Below, piece after piece: positions 26,627 to 34,149 of a stretch of 64,000 bases of DNA. The position numbers and the translations under genes were made by a program. Under the pieces are notes generated by a model that saw only the letters and a program-made list of their open reading frames with translations, searched no databases and had not been told where the DNA came from. The stretch comes from Methylibium sp035762065 (GTDB taxonomy: Bacteria > Pseudomonadota > Gammaproteobacteria > Burkholderiales > Burkholderiaceae_C), in assembly GCF_035762065.1 (NCBI RefSeq), contig NZ_DASTPW010000028.1, forward strand, positions 13,820-77,819, read 5' to 3'. Every line of letters starts with the position of its first letter. The stretch's first letter is position 1.

Positions 26627-27331
26627 CTACTTCACCATGGTGTCGAGCTGCGCGACCGGGTTGTGCCGCACGTCGGTGCCTTTGACCACGTAGATGATCT
26701 GTTCGGCCAGGTTCTTCGCGTGGTCGCCGACGCGCTCGATCGCCTTGGCGACGAAGACGAGATCGATGCTCGCGGAGATCGTGCGCGCGTCTTCCATCAT
26801 GAAGGTGATCAGCTTGCGCATCAGACCCTCGAACTCCTGGTCGATCTGGTCGTCCTGCTTGATCACCTCGACGGCCTTGTCGACGTCGAGCCGCGCGAAG
26901 GCGTCGAGCGACTTGCGCAGCAGCGCCGTGGCGAGCGAAGCCTCGAAGGACACGTCGGCCACCGGCATCTTCAGGCGCGACGACATGCCGGTCGCAACCA
27001 GCCGCTGCACCGTGCGCGCGACGCGCGCCGCTTCGTCGCCGACGCGCTCGAGATTGCCGATGGTCTTGCTGATCGCGATCAGCAGCCGCAGGTCGCGCGC
27101 GGTCGGCTGCCGGCGGGCGATGATCGACGACAGGTCGCGGTCGATCTCGACTTCCATCAGGTTGACCTTCTCCTCCTGCACAAGCACCTGCGCGGCGGTC
27201 TCTTCGCTGAAGTTGGTCAGCGCATAGATGGCCTGCGCGACCTGCGCTTCGACCAGGCCGCCCATTTCGAGCACGCGCGTCGAGATGCCGCTCAGCTCGC
27301 TGTCGAACTGCGTCGAAAGATGCTTGTCCAT
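26627..27331 (-). CDS. phoU: Phosphate signalling protein PhoU
   Basis: 234 residues from ATG 27331 (MDKHLSTQFDSELSGISTRVLEMGGLVE), with GGAG 6 nt upstream; a GTG at 27343 is a weaker alternative. It has the two repeated three-helix PhoU domains with the metal-site-like segments ERVGDEAARVA and ERVGDHAKNLAEQ. PhoU links PstSCAB to PhoR and represses the regulon when phosphate is plentiful. It lies 13 nt after pstB and 13 nt before phoB. Confidence 0.97.
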   Translation of the reverse strand: MDKHLSTQFDSELSGISTRVLEMGGLVEAQVAQAIYALTNFSEETAAQVLVQEEKVNLMEVEIDRDLSSIIARRQPTARDLRLLIAISKTIGNLERVGDEAARVARTVQRLVATGMSSRLKMPVADVSFEASLATALLRKSLDAFARLDVDKAVEVIKQDDQIDQEFEGLMRKLITFMMEDARTISASIDLVFVAKAIERVGDHAKNLAEQIIYVVKGTDVRHNPVAQLDTMVK

Positions 27332-27344
27332 CGTCGTCTCCACG

Positions 27345-28130
27345 TCAGCCGAAGCGGCCGGTGATGTAGTCCTCGGTGTCCTTCTTCTTCGGCTTCATGA
27401 ACAGCTCCGAGGTGGGGCCGAACTCGATCAGGTCGCCGAGGTACATGTAGGCGGTGTAGTCCGAGCAGCGCGCGGCCTGCTGCATGTTGTGGGTGACGAT
27501 CACGACGGTGTAGTCGGCCTTCAGTTCGTGGATCAGCTCTTCGATCTTGCCGGTGCTGATGGGGTCGAGCGCCGAGCAGGGTTCGTCGAGCAGCAGCACC
27601 TCCGGCTTGATCGCGATGCCGCGCGCGATGCACAGCCGCTGCTGCTGGCCGCCCGAAAGGCCCGAGCCGCTTTGCTGCAGCTTGTCCTTCACTTCGTTCC
27701 ACAGCGCAGCCTTCTTCAAGGCCCACTCGACCCGCTCGTCCATCTCGGCGCGCGGCAGGCTCTCGAACAGCTTCACGCCGAAGGCGATGTTGTCGTAGAT
27801 CGACATCGGGAACGGCGTCGGCTTCTGGAACACCATGCCGATCTTGGCGCGGATCAGCGAAACGTCGTCCTTGGTGTCAAGCACGTCCGTGCCGTCGAGC
27901 AAGATCTGGCCTTCTGCGCGCTGCTCGGGGTAGAGCTCGAACATGCGGTTGAAGGTGCGCAGCAGCGTGGACTTCCCGCACCCTGAGGGGCCGATGAACG
28001 CGGTGACTTTGCCGGCCGGGATGTCCATGTTGATGTTCTTCAGCGCATGGAAGTGGCCGTAGTAGAAGTTCAGGCCGCGCACCGCGAGCTTGGCCTTCTC
28101 GGTCACCGGGAGTTCGACTTTGGTGTCCAT
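27345..28130 (-). CDS. pstB: Phosphate ABC transporter ATP-binding protein PstB
   Basis: 261 residues. Walker A GPSGCGKSTLLRTFNRM, Q-loop GMVFQKPTPFPMSIYDNIAFG, ABC signature LSGGQQQRLCIARG, Walker B EVLLLDEPCSALDPIST and H-loop VTHNMQQAARCSDYTAYM are all intact. As a dimer it powers phosphate import through PstA and PstC. It is 15 nt downstream of pstA. Confidence 0.98.
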   Translation of the reverse strand: MDTKVELPVTEKAKLAVRGLNFYYGHFHALKNINMDIPAGKVTAFIGPSGCGKSTLLRTFNRMFELYPEQRAEGQILLDGTDVLDTKDDVSLIRAKIGMVFQKPTPFPMSIYDNIAFGVKLFESLPRAEMDERVEWALKKAALWNEVKDKLQQSGSGLSGGQQQRLCIARGIAIKPEVLLLDEPCSALDPISTGKIEELIHELKADYTVVIVTHNMQQAARCSDYTAYMYLGDLIEFGPTSELFMKPKKKDTEDYITGRFG

Positions 28131-28145
28131 GGTCCAGTCCTTCGC

Positions 28146-29033
28146 TCAGTGCTTGTTGCGGAACAGCGCGCGCGCCAGGATGTTGAGCACGAGCACGCCG
28201 ATCGTGATCAGGAACACGCCCGCCCAGGCCAACTTCTGCCAGTTCTCGTAGGGGCTCATCGCGAACTTGAAGATCGTCACCGGCAGGCTCGCCATCGGCT
28301 GGCCGAGGTTGCTGGTCCAGAACTGGTTGGACAGCGCGGTGAACAGCAGCGGCGCCGTCTCGCCGGCGACGCGCGCTAGCGCCAGCAGCACGCCGGTCAT
28401 CACGCCGGCCATCGCGGCCTTCAGCGTGATGGTGAGGATCACCTTCCACTTCGGCGTGCCCAGCGCGTAGGCCGCCTCGCGCAACGCGTTGGGGATCAGC
28501 GCGAGCATGTTCTCGGTGGTGCGGATCACCACCGGAATCACGATCAGCGCGAGCGCCAGCACGCCGGCCCAGCCGGAGAAGGTCTTGAAGCGAGCGACCA
28601 CCGCCGAATAGATGAACAGGCCGATGACGATCGACGGCGCCGACAGCAGGATGTCGTTGATGAAGCGGGTCGCGCCGCCGAGCCAGGTCTTCTGGCCGTA
28701 TTCGGCGAGGTAAATGCCGGCGAGCACGCCAATCGGCGTGCCGAGCGCGGTGGCCAGGCCGACCATGAGCACCGAACCGAAGATCGCGTTCGCGAGGCCG
28801 CCGGTCTCCGCCAGCGGCGGTGGCGTCATCTCGGTGAACAGCGACAGCGAAAGCCCGCCGACGCCGAGCCGCACCGTCTCGACCAGGATCCAGATCAGCC
28901 AGAACACGCCGAAGGCCATCGCCGCGAGCGACAGCACGAGCGCGATGGCGTTGACCCGCTTGCGCGACGCGTGCTTGGCAAGCCGGGAGGCCTGCGCCGC
29001 CGAGCGCGGCGAGGGTTGCGCGATGGAGCTCAT
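28146..29033 (-). CDS. pstA: Phosphate ABC transporter permease PstA
   Basis: 295 residues with six hydrophobic segments, starting at about 30 (VNAIALVLSLAAMAFGVFWL). The cytoplasmic coupling segment includes EAAYALGTPKWKVILTITLKAA. It pairs with PstC to form the membrane channel. Its ATG overlaps the pstC stop by 4 nt (ATGA), so synthesis of the two permeases is probably coupled. Confidence 0.97.
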   Translation of the reverse strand: MSSIAQPSPRSAAQASRLAKHASRKRVNAIALVLSLAAMAFGVFWLIWILVETVRLGVGGLSLSLFTEMTPPPLAETGGLANAIFGSVLMVGLATALGTPIGVLAGIYLAEYGQKTWLGGATRFINDILLSAPSIVIGLFIYSAVVARFKTFSGWAGVLALALIVIPVVIRTTENMLALIPNALREAAYALGTPKWKVILTITLKAAMAGVMTGVLLALARVAGETAPLLFTALSNQFWTSNLGQPMASLPVTIFKFAMSPYENWQKLAWAGVFLITIGVLVLNILARALFRNKH

Positions 29034-30052
29034 GTCCGCTTCCCTTCGCTCTTCTTCAGCCGCGAGAGCAGCAGCCGCGAAAAGGCCAGCACCACGAAGG
29101 TGATGAAGAACAGGATCAGGCCGAGGTAGATCAGCGAAGCCTGGTGCAGGCCCTCACCCGCTTCGGCAAATTCGTTGGCGAGCGCCGAGGAGATGCTGTT
29201 CGCTGCCTCGAACAGACTCAACGAGTTGAGCTGGTTGAAGTTGCCGATGACGAAGGTGACGGCCATCGTCTCGCCGAGCGCGCGGCCGAGGCCCAGCATG
29301 ATCCCGCCGATGACGCCGGTCTTCGTGTAGGGCAGCACCACCTTCCACACCACCTCCCAGGTGGTCGAGCCAAGGCCGTAGGCCGACTCCTTCAGCATCG
29401 GCGGCGTCACCTCGAAGACGTCGCGCATCACCGAGGCGATGAACGGAATGATCATGATCGCGAGGATGATCCCCGCCGACAGGATGCCGATGCCCACGGG
29501 CGCGCCGCTGAACAGCGCGCCAAGGTAGGGCACGCCGCCGAAGGCCGCCTGCAGCGGCTGCTGCACGTAGGTGGAGAGGATCGGGCCGAAGACAAGCAGG
29601 CCCCACATGCCGTAGACGATCGAAGGCACAGCCGCCAGCAGCTCGATCGCAATGCCCAGCGGCCGCTTCAGCCAGCCTGGCGACAGCTCGGTGAGGAACA
29701 GCGCGATGCCGAAGCTCACCGGCACGCCGATCAGCAGCGCGATGAACGAGGTGGCGAGCGTGCCGTAGATCATCACGAGCCCGCCGTACTCGTTCTGCAC
29801 CGGGTCCCACTGGCTGCGCCAGAGGAAGCTCAAGCCGTACTTCTCGATGGCGGGCCCGGCACCGATCACGAGCGAGACGATGATCCCGGCCAGCATCGCC
29901 AGCGTCAGGATCGCCGCGGCGTGCGCGAGCACCGAGAAGACGGTGTCCAGCCACGGCGCCGCCTTGCGTACCGGGGGCGGGCGATCCGCCGGCAGCGGTC
30001 GACTCATCTTCTTGTCGTCGGGGTACGGTGAAGCGGGGAATGTAGCGGCCAC
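29030..30052 (-). CDS. pstC: Phosphate ABC transporter permease PstC
   Basis: 340 residues if started at GTG 30052, which has a GAGGAG ribosome-binding site at 6-nt spacing. ATG 30007 (MSRPLPADRPPPVRK, 325 residues) is an alternative but its AAGAAG abuts the start. The six TM segments include TVFSVLAHAAAILTLAMLAGII and the cytoplasmic EAA-type coupling segment ESAYGLGSTTWEVVWKVVLP. It is 37 nt after pstS. With PstA it forms the phosphate permease. Confidence 0.95.
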   Translation of the reverse strand: MAATFPASPYPDDKKMSRPLPADRPPPVRKAAPWLDTVFSVLAHAAAILTLAMLAGIIVSLVIGAGPAIEKYGLSFLWRSQWDPVQNEYGGLVMIYGTLATSFIALLIGVPVSFGIALFLTELSPGWLKRPLGIAIELLAAVPSIVYGMWGLLVFGPILSTYVQQPLQAAFGGVPYLGALFSGAPVGIGILSAGIILAIMIIPFIASVMRDVFEVTPPMLKESAYGLGSTTWEVVWKVVLPYTKTGVIGGIMLGLGRALGETMAVTFVIGNFNQLNSLSLFEAANSISSALANEFAEAGEGLHQASLIYLGLILFFITFVVLAFSRLLLSRLKKSEGKRT

Positions 30053-30089
30053 CGTGGTCTCCTCGGCTGCGTGGCGCTCGGCCAGCGGA

Positions 30090-31127
30090 CTACTTGAAGG
30101 CGATCGCCTTGCCCGACGTGTCCTTGATGTTGTCGGCCCACTGCTTGCGCACGAGCTGCTTCACCGAATCCGGTAGCGGCACGTACTCGAGGTCGGCCGC
30201 CATCTGGTCGCCGCTGGTGAAGGCCCAATCGAAGAACTTCAGCGTCGCAGCAGCGTTGGCCGGCTTGTCCTGGCTCTTGTAGACCAGGATGAAGGTCGCG
30301 CCGGTGATGGGCCAGGCCTGGGCGCCGGGCTGCTCGGTCAGCACTTGATAGAAGCTCTTTTCCCACTGCGCGCCGGCAGCGGCGGCCTTGAAGTTCGCGT
30401 CGTCCGGCGCGACGAAGTTGCCCGCGGCGTTCTTCAGCAGCACGTGCGACATCTTGTTCTGCTTCGCGTAGGCGTACTCGACGTAGCCGATCGAATTCGG
30501 CAGGCGCGCGACGAAGGCCGAGACGCCTTCGTTGCCCTTGCCGCCCGCGCCGGTCGGCCAGTTGACCGCCGTGCCCTCGCCGGCTTTGGCCTTCCACTCC
30601 GGGTTGACCTTCGACAGGTAGTTGGTGAACAGGAAGGTGGTACCCGAGCCGTCGGCGCGGCGCACCGGCGCGATGGTCGCGTCGGGCAGCGCGAGGCCGG
30701 GGTTCAGCGCGGCAATCGCCGCGTCGTTCCACTTCGTGACCTTGCCGAGGTAGATGTCGCCCAGCACCTGGCCGGTGAGCTTCATCTGTCCCGGCGCGAC
30801 GCCCTTGATGTTGACCACCGGCACGACGCCGCCGATCACGGTCGGGAACTGGATCATCGCGTCCTTCGCGAGCTCTTCGTCCTTCAACGGCGCGTCGGAG
30901 GCGCCGAAATCGACGGTCTTCGCCTTGATCTGACGGATGCCGGCGCCGGAGCCGACCGACTGGTAATTGATGCGTGCGCCCGTCGCCTTGTTGTAGGCAT
31001 CGGCCCACTTCGCATAGACCGGGGCAGGGAAGGACGCTCCGGCACCGGTGATCTCCTGCGCGGAGGCGGAGCCGAGGCCGGCAACGGCGACTGCGAACGA
31101 TGCGAGACGAAGCAACTTCAAGCTCAT
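30090..31127 (-). CDS. pstS: Periplasmic phosphate-binding protein PstS
   Basis: 345 residues from ATG 31127 (MSLKLLRLASFAVAVAG), with GAAAGG upstream. A Sec signal peptide ends near GSASAQEITGAGASFPAPVY, followed by the PstS signature GAGASFPAPVYAKWADAYNK. Phosphate contacts are expected in QSVGSGAGIRQI, FGASDAPL and RRADGSGTTFLFTNYL. An in-frame extension upstream covers the promoter and PHO box and is not real. It is first in pstSCAB-phoUBR and expressed from a PhoB-type promoter. Confidence 0.97.
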   Translation of the reverse strand: MSLKLLRLASFAVAVAGLGSASAQEITGAGASFPAPVYAKWADAYNKATGARINYQSVGSGAGIRQIKAKTVDFGASDAPLKDEELAKDAMIQFPTVIGGVVPVVNIKGVAPGQMKLTGQVLGDIYLGKVTKWNDAAIAALNPGLALPDATIAPVRRADGSGTTFLFTNYLSKVNPEWKAKAGEGTAVNWPTGAGGKGNEGVSAFVARLPNSIGYVEYAYAKQNKMSHVLLKNAAGNFVAPDDANFKAAAAGAQWEKSFYQVLTEQPGAQAWPITGATFILVYKSQDKPANAAATLKFFDWAFTSGDQMAADLEYVPLPDSVKQLVRKQWADNIKDTSGKAIAFK

Positions 31128-31175
31128 GGACGGCCTTTCGAAAGACGTGTGGCGAGGCGAAACGTGACGCGGTGC

Positions 31176-31209
31176 ACTGTAGGAATGCCGCATGACAGCG
31201 CCGTGACGC
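31176..31209 (-). promoter_or_regulatory. PHO-box promoter of pstSCAB-phoUBR
   Basis: On the minus strand two 7-bp repeats, GCGTCAC and CTGTCAT, are separated by 4 bp (31209-31192), the exact 7-4-7 form of a PhoB site; the second repeat is a perfect match to consensus. Ten bases further on is the -10-like TACAGT (31181-31176), the spacing expected when a PHO box replaces the -35 element. The start would fall near 31169, about 40 nt before pstS. Confidence 0.85.
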
Positions 31210-31248
31210 CGGCGCATGCACCTCGGTAGCGCGGGCTTTGTGACGGCG

Positions 31249-31293
31249 TCTTCACGGCTGCGTCACGAATCCGTCATCCGCGCTGCCTAAGCT
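31249..31293 (+). promoter_or_regulatory. Tandem PHO boxes upstream of the fasciclin lipoprotein
   Basis: Three repeats in an 11-bp register, TCTTCAC, GCGTCAC and CCGTCAT (starting at 31249, 31260 and 31271), are separated by 4-bp spacers. This gives one good PHO box (31260-31277) and an overlapping weaker one. A poor -10-like TAAGCT follows 10 bases later (31288-31293). The array points away from pstS, towards the gene at 31343. Confidence 0.7.
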
Positions 31294-31342
31294 GCGCCGC
31301 GCTGTGAATTCGCGTCTTTCAACCCCTTCTGGAGGAGCTTCC

Positions 31343-31825
31343 ATGAACAAGCGCGCCCTGCTTTGCGTCGCCTCTTCGGCGCTGCTGGCCTTGGCCGGTT
31401 GCGCGTCGATGTCCGGGCCCAAGACGATCGCCCAGACCGCCGCCGCAACGCCGAGCCTTTCGACGCTGAACAAGCTGATCGCCGACGCCGGCCTGACCGA
31501 CACGCTGAACGGCACCGGCCCCTATACCGTTTTCGCGCCGACCGACGAAGCCTTCAAGGCGGTGCCTGCGAAGACGCTCGCGGATCTGGCCAAGGACAAG
31601 GAGCAACTCAAGGCCGTGCTGACCTACCATGTGCTGCCGGGCAAGGTTACGGCCGGCGACGTCAAGACCGGAGCGGTGAAGAGCATCCAAGGCGCGAACC
31701 TGAACGTGGCGAAGGCCGGCGGCTTCGTCACCGTCGAAGATGCCCTCGTCACGCAGGCCGACGTGACGGCGAGCAACGGGGTCGTCCACGTGATCGACAA
31801 GGTGCTGATCCCCCCGAAGCGCTGA
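31343..31825 (+). CDS. Fasciclin (FAS1) domain lipoprotein
   Basis: 160 residues from ATG 31343, with GGAGGAG upstream. The signal peptide ends in the lipobox LALAGC, so the mature protein should be lipid-anchored in the cell envelope. One FAS1 domain follows, with the conserved blocks NGTGPYTVFAPTDEAFKAVP (H1-like) and ASNGVVHVIDKVLIPP (H2-like), and YHVLPGKVTAGDV between. FAS1 proteins are usually adhesive or surface proteins of poorly known function in bacteria. It diverges from pstS behind its own PHO boxes, suggesting induction by phosphate starvation. It is followed 27 nt later by the convergent glmM stop. Confidence 0.93.
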   Translation: MNKRALLCVASSALLALAGCASMSGPKTIAQTAAATPSLSTLNKLIADAGLTDTLNGTGPYTVFAPTDEAFKAVPAKTLADLAKDKEQLKAVLTYHVLPGKVTAGDVKTGAVKSIQGANLNVAKAGGFVTVEDALVTQADVTASNGVVHVIDKVLIPPKR

Positions 31826-31852
31826 CCGGTACCGCCGGCCTGCGCCTCGCGC

Positions 31853-33199
31853 TCAGGCCTGGCGCAGCACCGCGGCGAGCGTCTCGGCACACCGCCGCGC
31901 GAGCGCCGCATCGTCGGCCTCGACCATCACGCGCACCAGCGGCTCAGTGCCCGACGGGCGGATCAGCAGGCGGCCGCGCGTGCCGAGTTCCGCGATCGCG
32001 CTGGCCCGGGCATCGGCAAGCGCGGCGTTCGCCTGCCAGTCCTGCCCCGGCGCGAGCCGCACGTTGATCAGCACCTGCGGGAACAGCTCCACGCCCCCGA
32101 GCCACTGCGCGACGCTGCGCTGCCTGTGCACCACCGCTTGCAGCACCTGCAGTGCGCTCACGAGGCCATCGCCGGTGGTGTGTTTGTCGAGCGCGATCAG
32201 GTGTCCCGAACCCTCGCCGCCGAGCGCCCAGCCGCGAGCGATCAACTCTTCCAGCACGTAGCGGTCGCCGACCTTGGCGCGCACGCAGGCGACGCCTCGG
32301 CGCTCGAGCGCCTGTTCGACGGCGAGGTTGGTCATCAGCGTGCCGACGACACCGGGCACCGCCTGGCCCCCGTCGAGCCGGTCGAGCGTCATCAGCAACA
32401 AAAGTTCGTCGCCGTTATAGAGGCGGCCCGAGGCATCGACGAGCTGCAGGCGATCGGCGTCGCCGTCGAGCGCGATGCCGTAGTCGGCGCCCTGCTCCTG
32501 CACTGCGCGCACCAGCGCTTCGGGCTGCGTGGCGCCGAAGCCGTCGTTGATGTTCAGGCCGTTCGGCGCGCAGCCGATCGCGACCACGTCCGCGCCAAGC
32601 TCGTGGAACACGCTCGGCGCCACCTGGTAGGCCGCGCCGTGCGCCGCATCGACGACGAGCTTCAGGCCCTTCAGCGTGATCTCGTTGCCGACGGTGCTCT
32701 TGCAGAACTCGACGTAGCGACCCTGCGCATCGTCGAGTCGCCGGGCCTTGCCGAGACCCTGCGAATCGCACCATTGCGCGGGTTCGGCGAGCGCGGCCTC
32801 GACCTGGCGCTCCCAGGCCTCGGGCAGCTTCTCACCGCGGGCCGAGAAGAACTTGATGCCGTTGTCGCCGAAGGGGTTGTGCGAGGCGCTGATGACGACG
32901 CCGAGATCGAGGCGCAGCGCGCGCGTGAGGTAGGCGACGCCCGGCGTGGGCAGCGGGCCGGTCAGAAGCACGTCGACGCCGGCCGACGCGAAACCGGCTT
33001 CGAGCGCCGACTCGAGCATGTAGCCGGAGATGCGCGTGTCCTTGCCGATCAGCACCATCGGCTTGACGGCGCCCGTGCCCTTGTTCGCGCGCAGCACGCG
33101 GCCGACGGCATGGCCCAGGCGCAGCACGAAATCCGCGGTGATCGGCGCCTGGCCGACCGCGCCGCGGATGCCGTCGGTGCCGAAATAGGTTCTGTTCAT
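31853..33199 (-). CDS. glmM: Phosphoglucosamine mutase
   Basis: 448 residues. It isomerises glucosamine-6-phosphate to glucosamine-1-phosphate for UDP-GlcNAc, hence peptidoglycan and lipopolysaccharide. Motifs: N-terminal RTYFGTDGIRG, active-site phosphoserine loop ISASHNPFGDNGIKFF (S106), metal-binding DGDADRLQLVD, sugar-binding GGEGSGHL and phosphate-binding RPSGTEPLVRVM. It lies 40 nt after folP in the conserved ftsH-folP-glmM order. Confidence 0.98.
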   Translation of the reverse strand: MNRTYFGTDGIRGAVGQAPITADFVLRLGHAVGRVLRANKGTGAVKPMVLIGKDTRISGYMLESALEAGFASAGVDVLLTGPLPTPGVAYLTRALRLDLGVVISASHNPFGDNGIKFFSARGEKLPEAWERQVEAALAEPAQWCDSQGLGKARRLDDAQGRYVEFCKSTVGNEITLKGLKLVVDAAHGAAYQVAPSVFHELGADVVAIGCAPNGLNINDGFGATQPEALVRAVQEQGADYGIALDGDADRLQLVDASGRLYNGDELLLLMTLDRLDGGQAVPGVVGTLMTNLAVEQALERRGVACVRAKVGDRYVLEELIARGWALGGEGSGHLIALDKHTTGDGLVSALQVLQAVVHRQRSVAQWLGGVELFPQVLINVRLAPGQDWQANAALADARASAIAELGTRGRLLIRPSGTEPLVRVMVEADDAALARRCAETLAAVLRQA

Positions 33200-33239
33200 G
33201 CGCCGGGATTGTGCCGGCCGGTGTCGCAGCGCCGACTTC

Positions 33240-34085
33240 TCAGCCTGGCAATCCGGCCGCGCGCCACACCTTCAGCGCATCGACCGTCTCCGCCACGTCG
33301 TGCACCCGGACGATCCGAGCGCCACGCTGCACCGCGGCCAACGCAGCCGCGACGCTCGGCACGAGCCGGTCGCCGACGGCTTCCCGGCCGGTGATGCGCC
33401 CAAGGCTGCCCTTGCGCGACCAGCCGGCCAGCACCGGCACCCCGAGCGCGAGCAATTCGCCTTGCCGCTCGAGCAGCGCGAAGTTGTGCTCGGTGCGCTT
33501 GCCGAAGCCGATGCCGGGATCGATCGCGAGGCGCTCGCGTGCGACGCCGGCGGCAGTGACCGCCTCGACCCGCTCGCGCAGGAAGCGCCGCACCTCGACC
33601 ACCACGTCGTCGTAGCGCGGGTTGCCTTCCTGCATCGACTTGGGCTCGAGGCCGCGCATGTGCATCAGGCACACGCCACAGCCCGGATGCGCGGCGACGG
33701 CCTCGACAGCGCCCGGCTCGCGCAGCGCCTTGATGTCGTTGACGATGTCGATGCCGAGATCGAGCGCCTCTCGCATCAGTGCGGGCTTGTAGCTGTCCAG
33801 CGAGATCGGCACGCCGAGCGCGAGTGCCTCGCGCAGCACCGGCAGCACGCGCGAGCGTTCTTCGTCGAGGCTCACGGGTTCTGCGGAGGGACGGGTCGAC
33901 TCACCACCGATGTCGAGGATGTCGGCACCATCGGCGAGCAGCTTCTCGCAGTGCGCCAAGGCTGCCGCGACGCCGGCATGGCGGCCGCCGTCGGAGAACG
34001 AATCGGGCGTCAGGTTGACGATGCCCATCACCCGCGGCGTCGCCAAGTCGATCCTGTAGCGGGTGGTCTGCCAATGCTGGGTCAT
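33240..34085 (-). CDS. folP: Dihydropteroate synthase
   Basis: 281 residues from ATG 34085 (MTQHWQTTRYRIDL); the longer frame upstream overlaps ftsH and the terminator. It condenses p-aminobenzoate with dihydropterin pyrophosphate in folate synthesis and is the sulfonamide target. Conserved blocks: GIVNLTPDSFSDGG, ILDIGGESTRPSAEPVS, VNDIKALREPGA, LMHMRGLEPKSMQ, and the C-terminal phosphate-binding RIVRVHDVAETVDALKVW. Downstream of ftsH after a terminator-like hairpin. Confidence 0.98.
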   Translation of the reverse strand: MTQHWQTTRYRIDLATPRVMGIVNLTPDSFSDGGRHAGVAAALAHCEKLLADGADILDIGGESTRPSAEPVSLDEERSRVLPVLREALALGVPISLDSYKPALMREALDLGIDIVNDIKALREPGAVEAVAAHPGCGVCLMHMRGLEPKSMQEGNPRYDDVVVEVRRFLRERVEAVTAAGVARERLAIDPGIGFGKRTEHNFALLERQGELLALGVPVLAGWSRKGSLGRITGREAVGDRLVPSVAAALAAVQRGARIVRVHDVAETVDALKVWRAAGLPG

Positions 34086-34096
34086 CAGGGTCTCGG

Positions 34097-34126
34097 GAAA
34101 AGCAGAACGGGGCCGAAGCCCCGTTC
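34097..34126 (-). terminator. Hairpin terminator between ftsH and folP
   Basis: A 9-bp stem (GAACGGGGC 34105-34113 with GCCCCGTTC 34118-34126) and CGAA loop are followed on the minus strand by TGCTTTTCCC. It sits in the 64-nt ftsH-folP gap. The T run is short, so read-through into folP is plausible. Confidence 0.65.
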
Positions 34127-34149
34127 CTGGTCGATCCTCGGCGTGGTCG

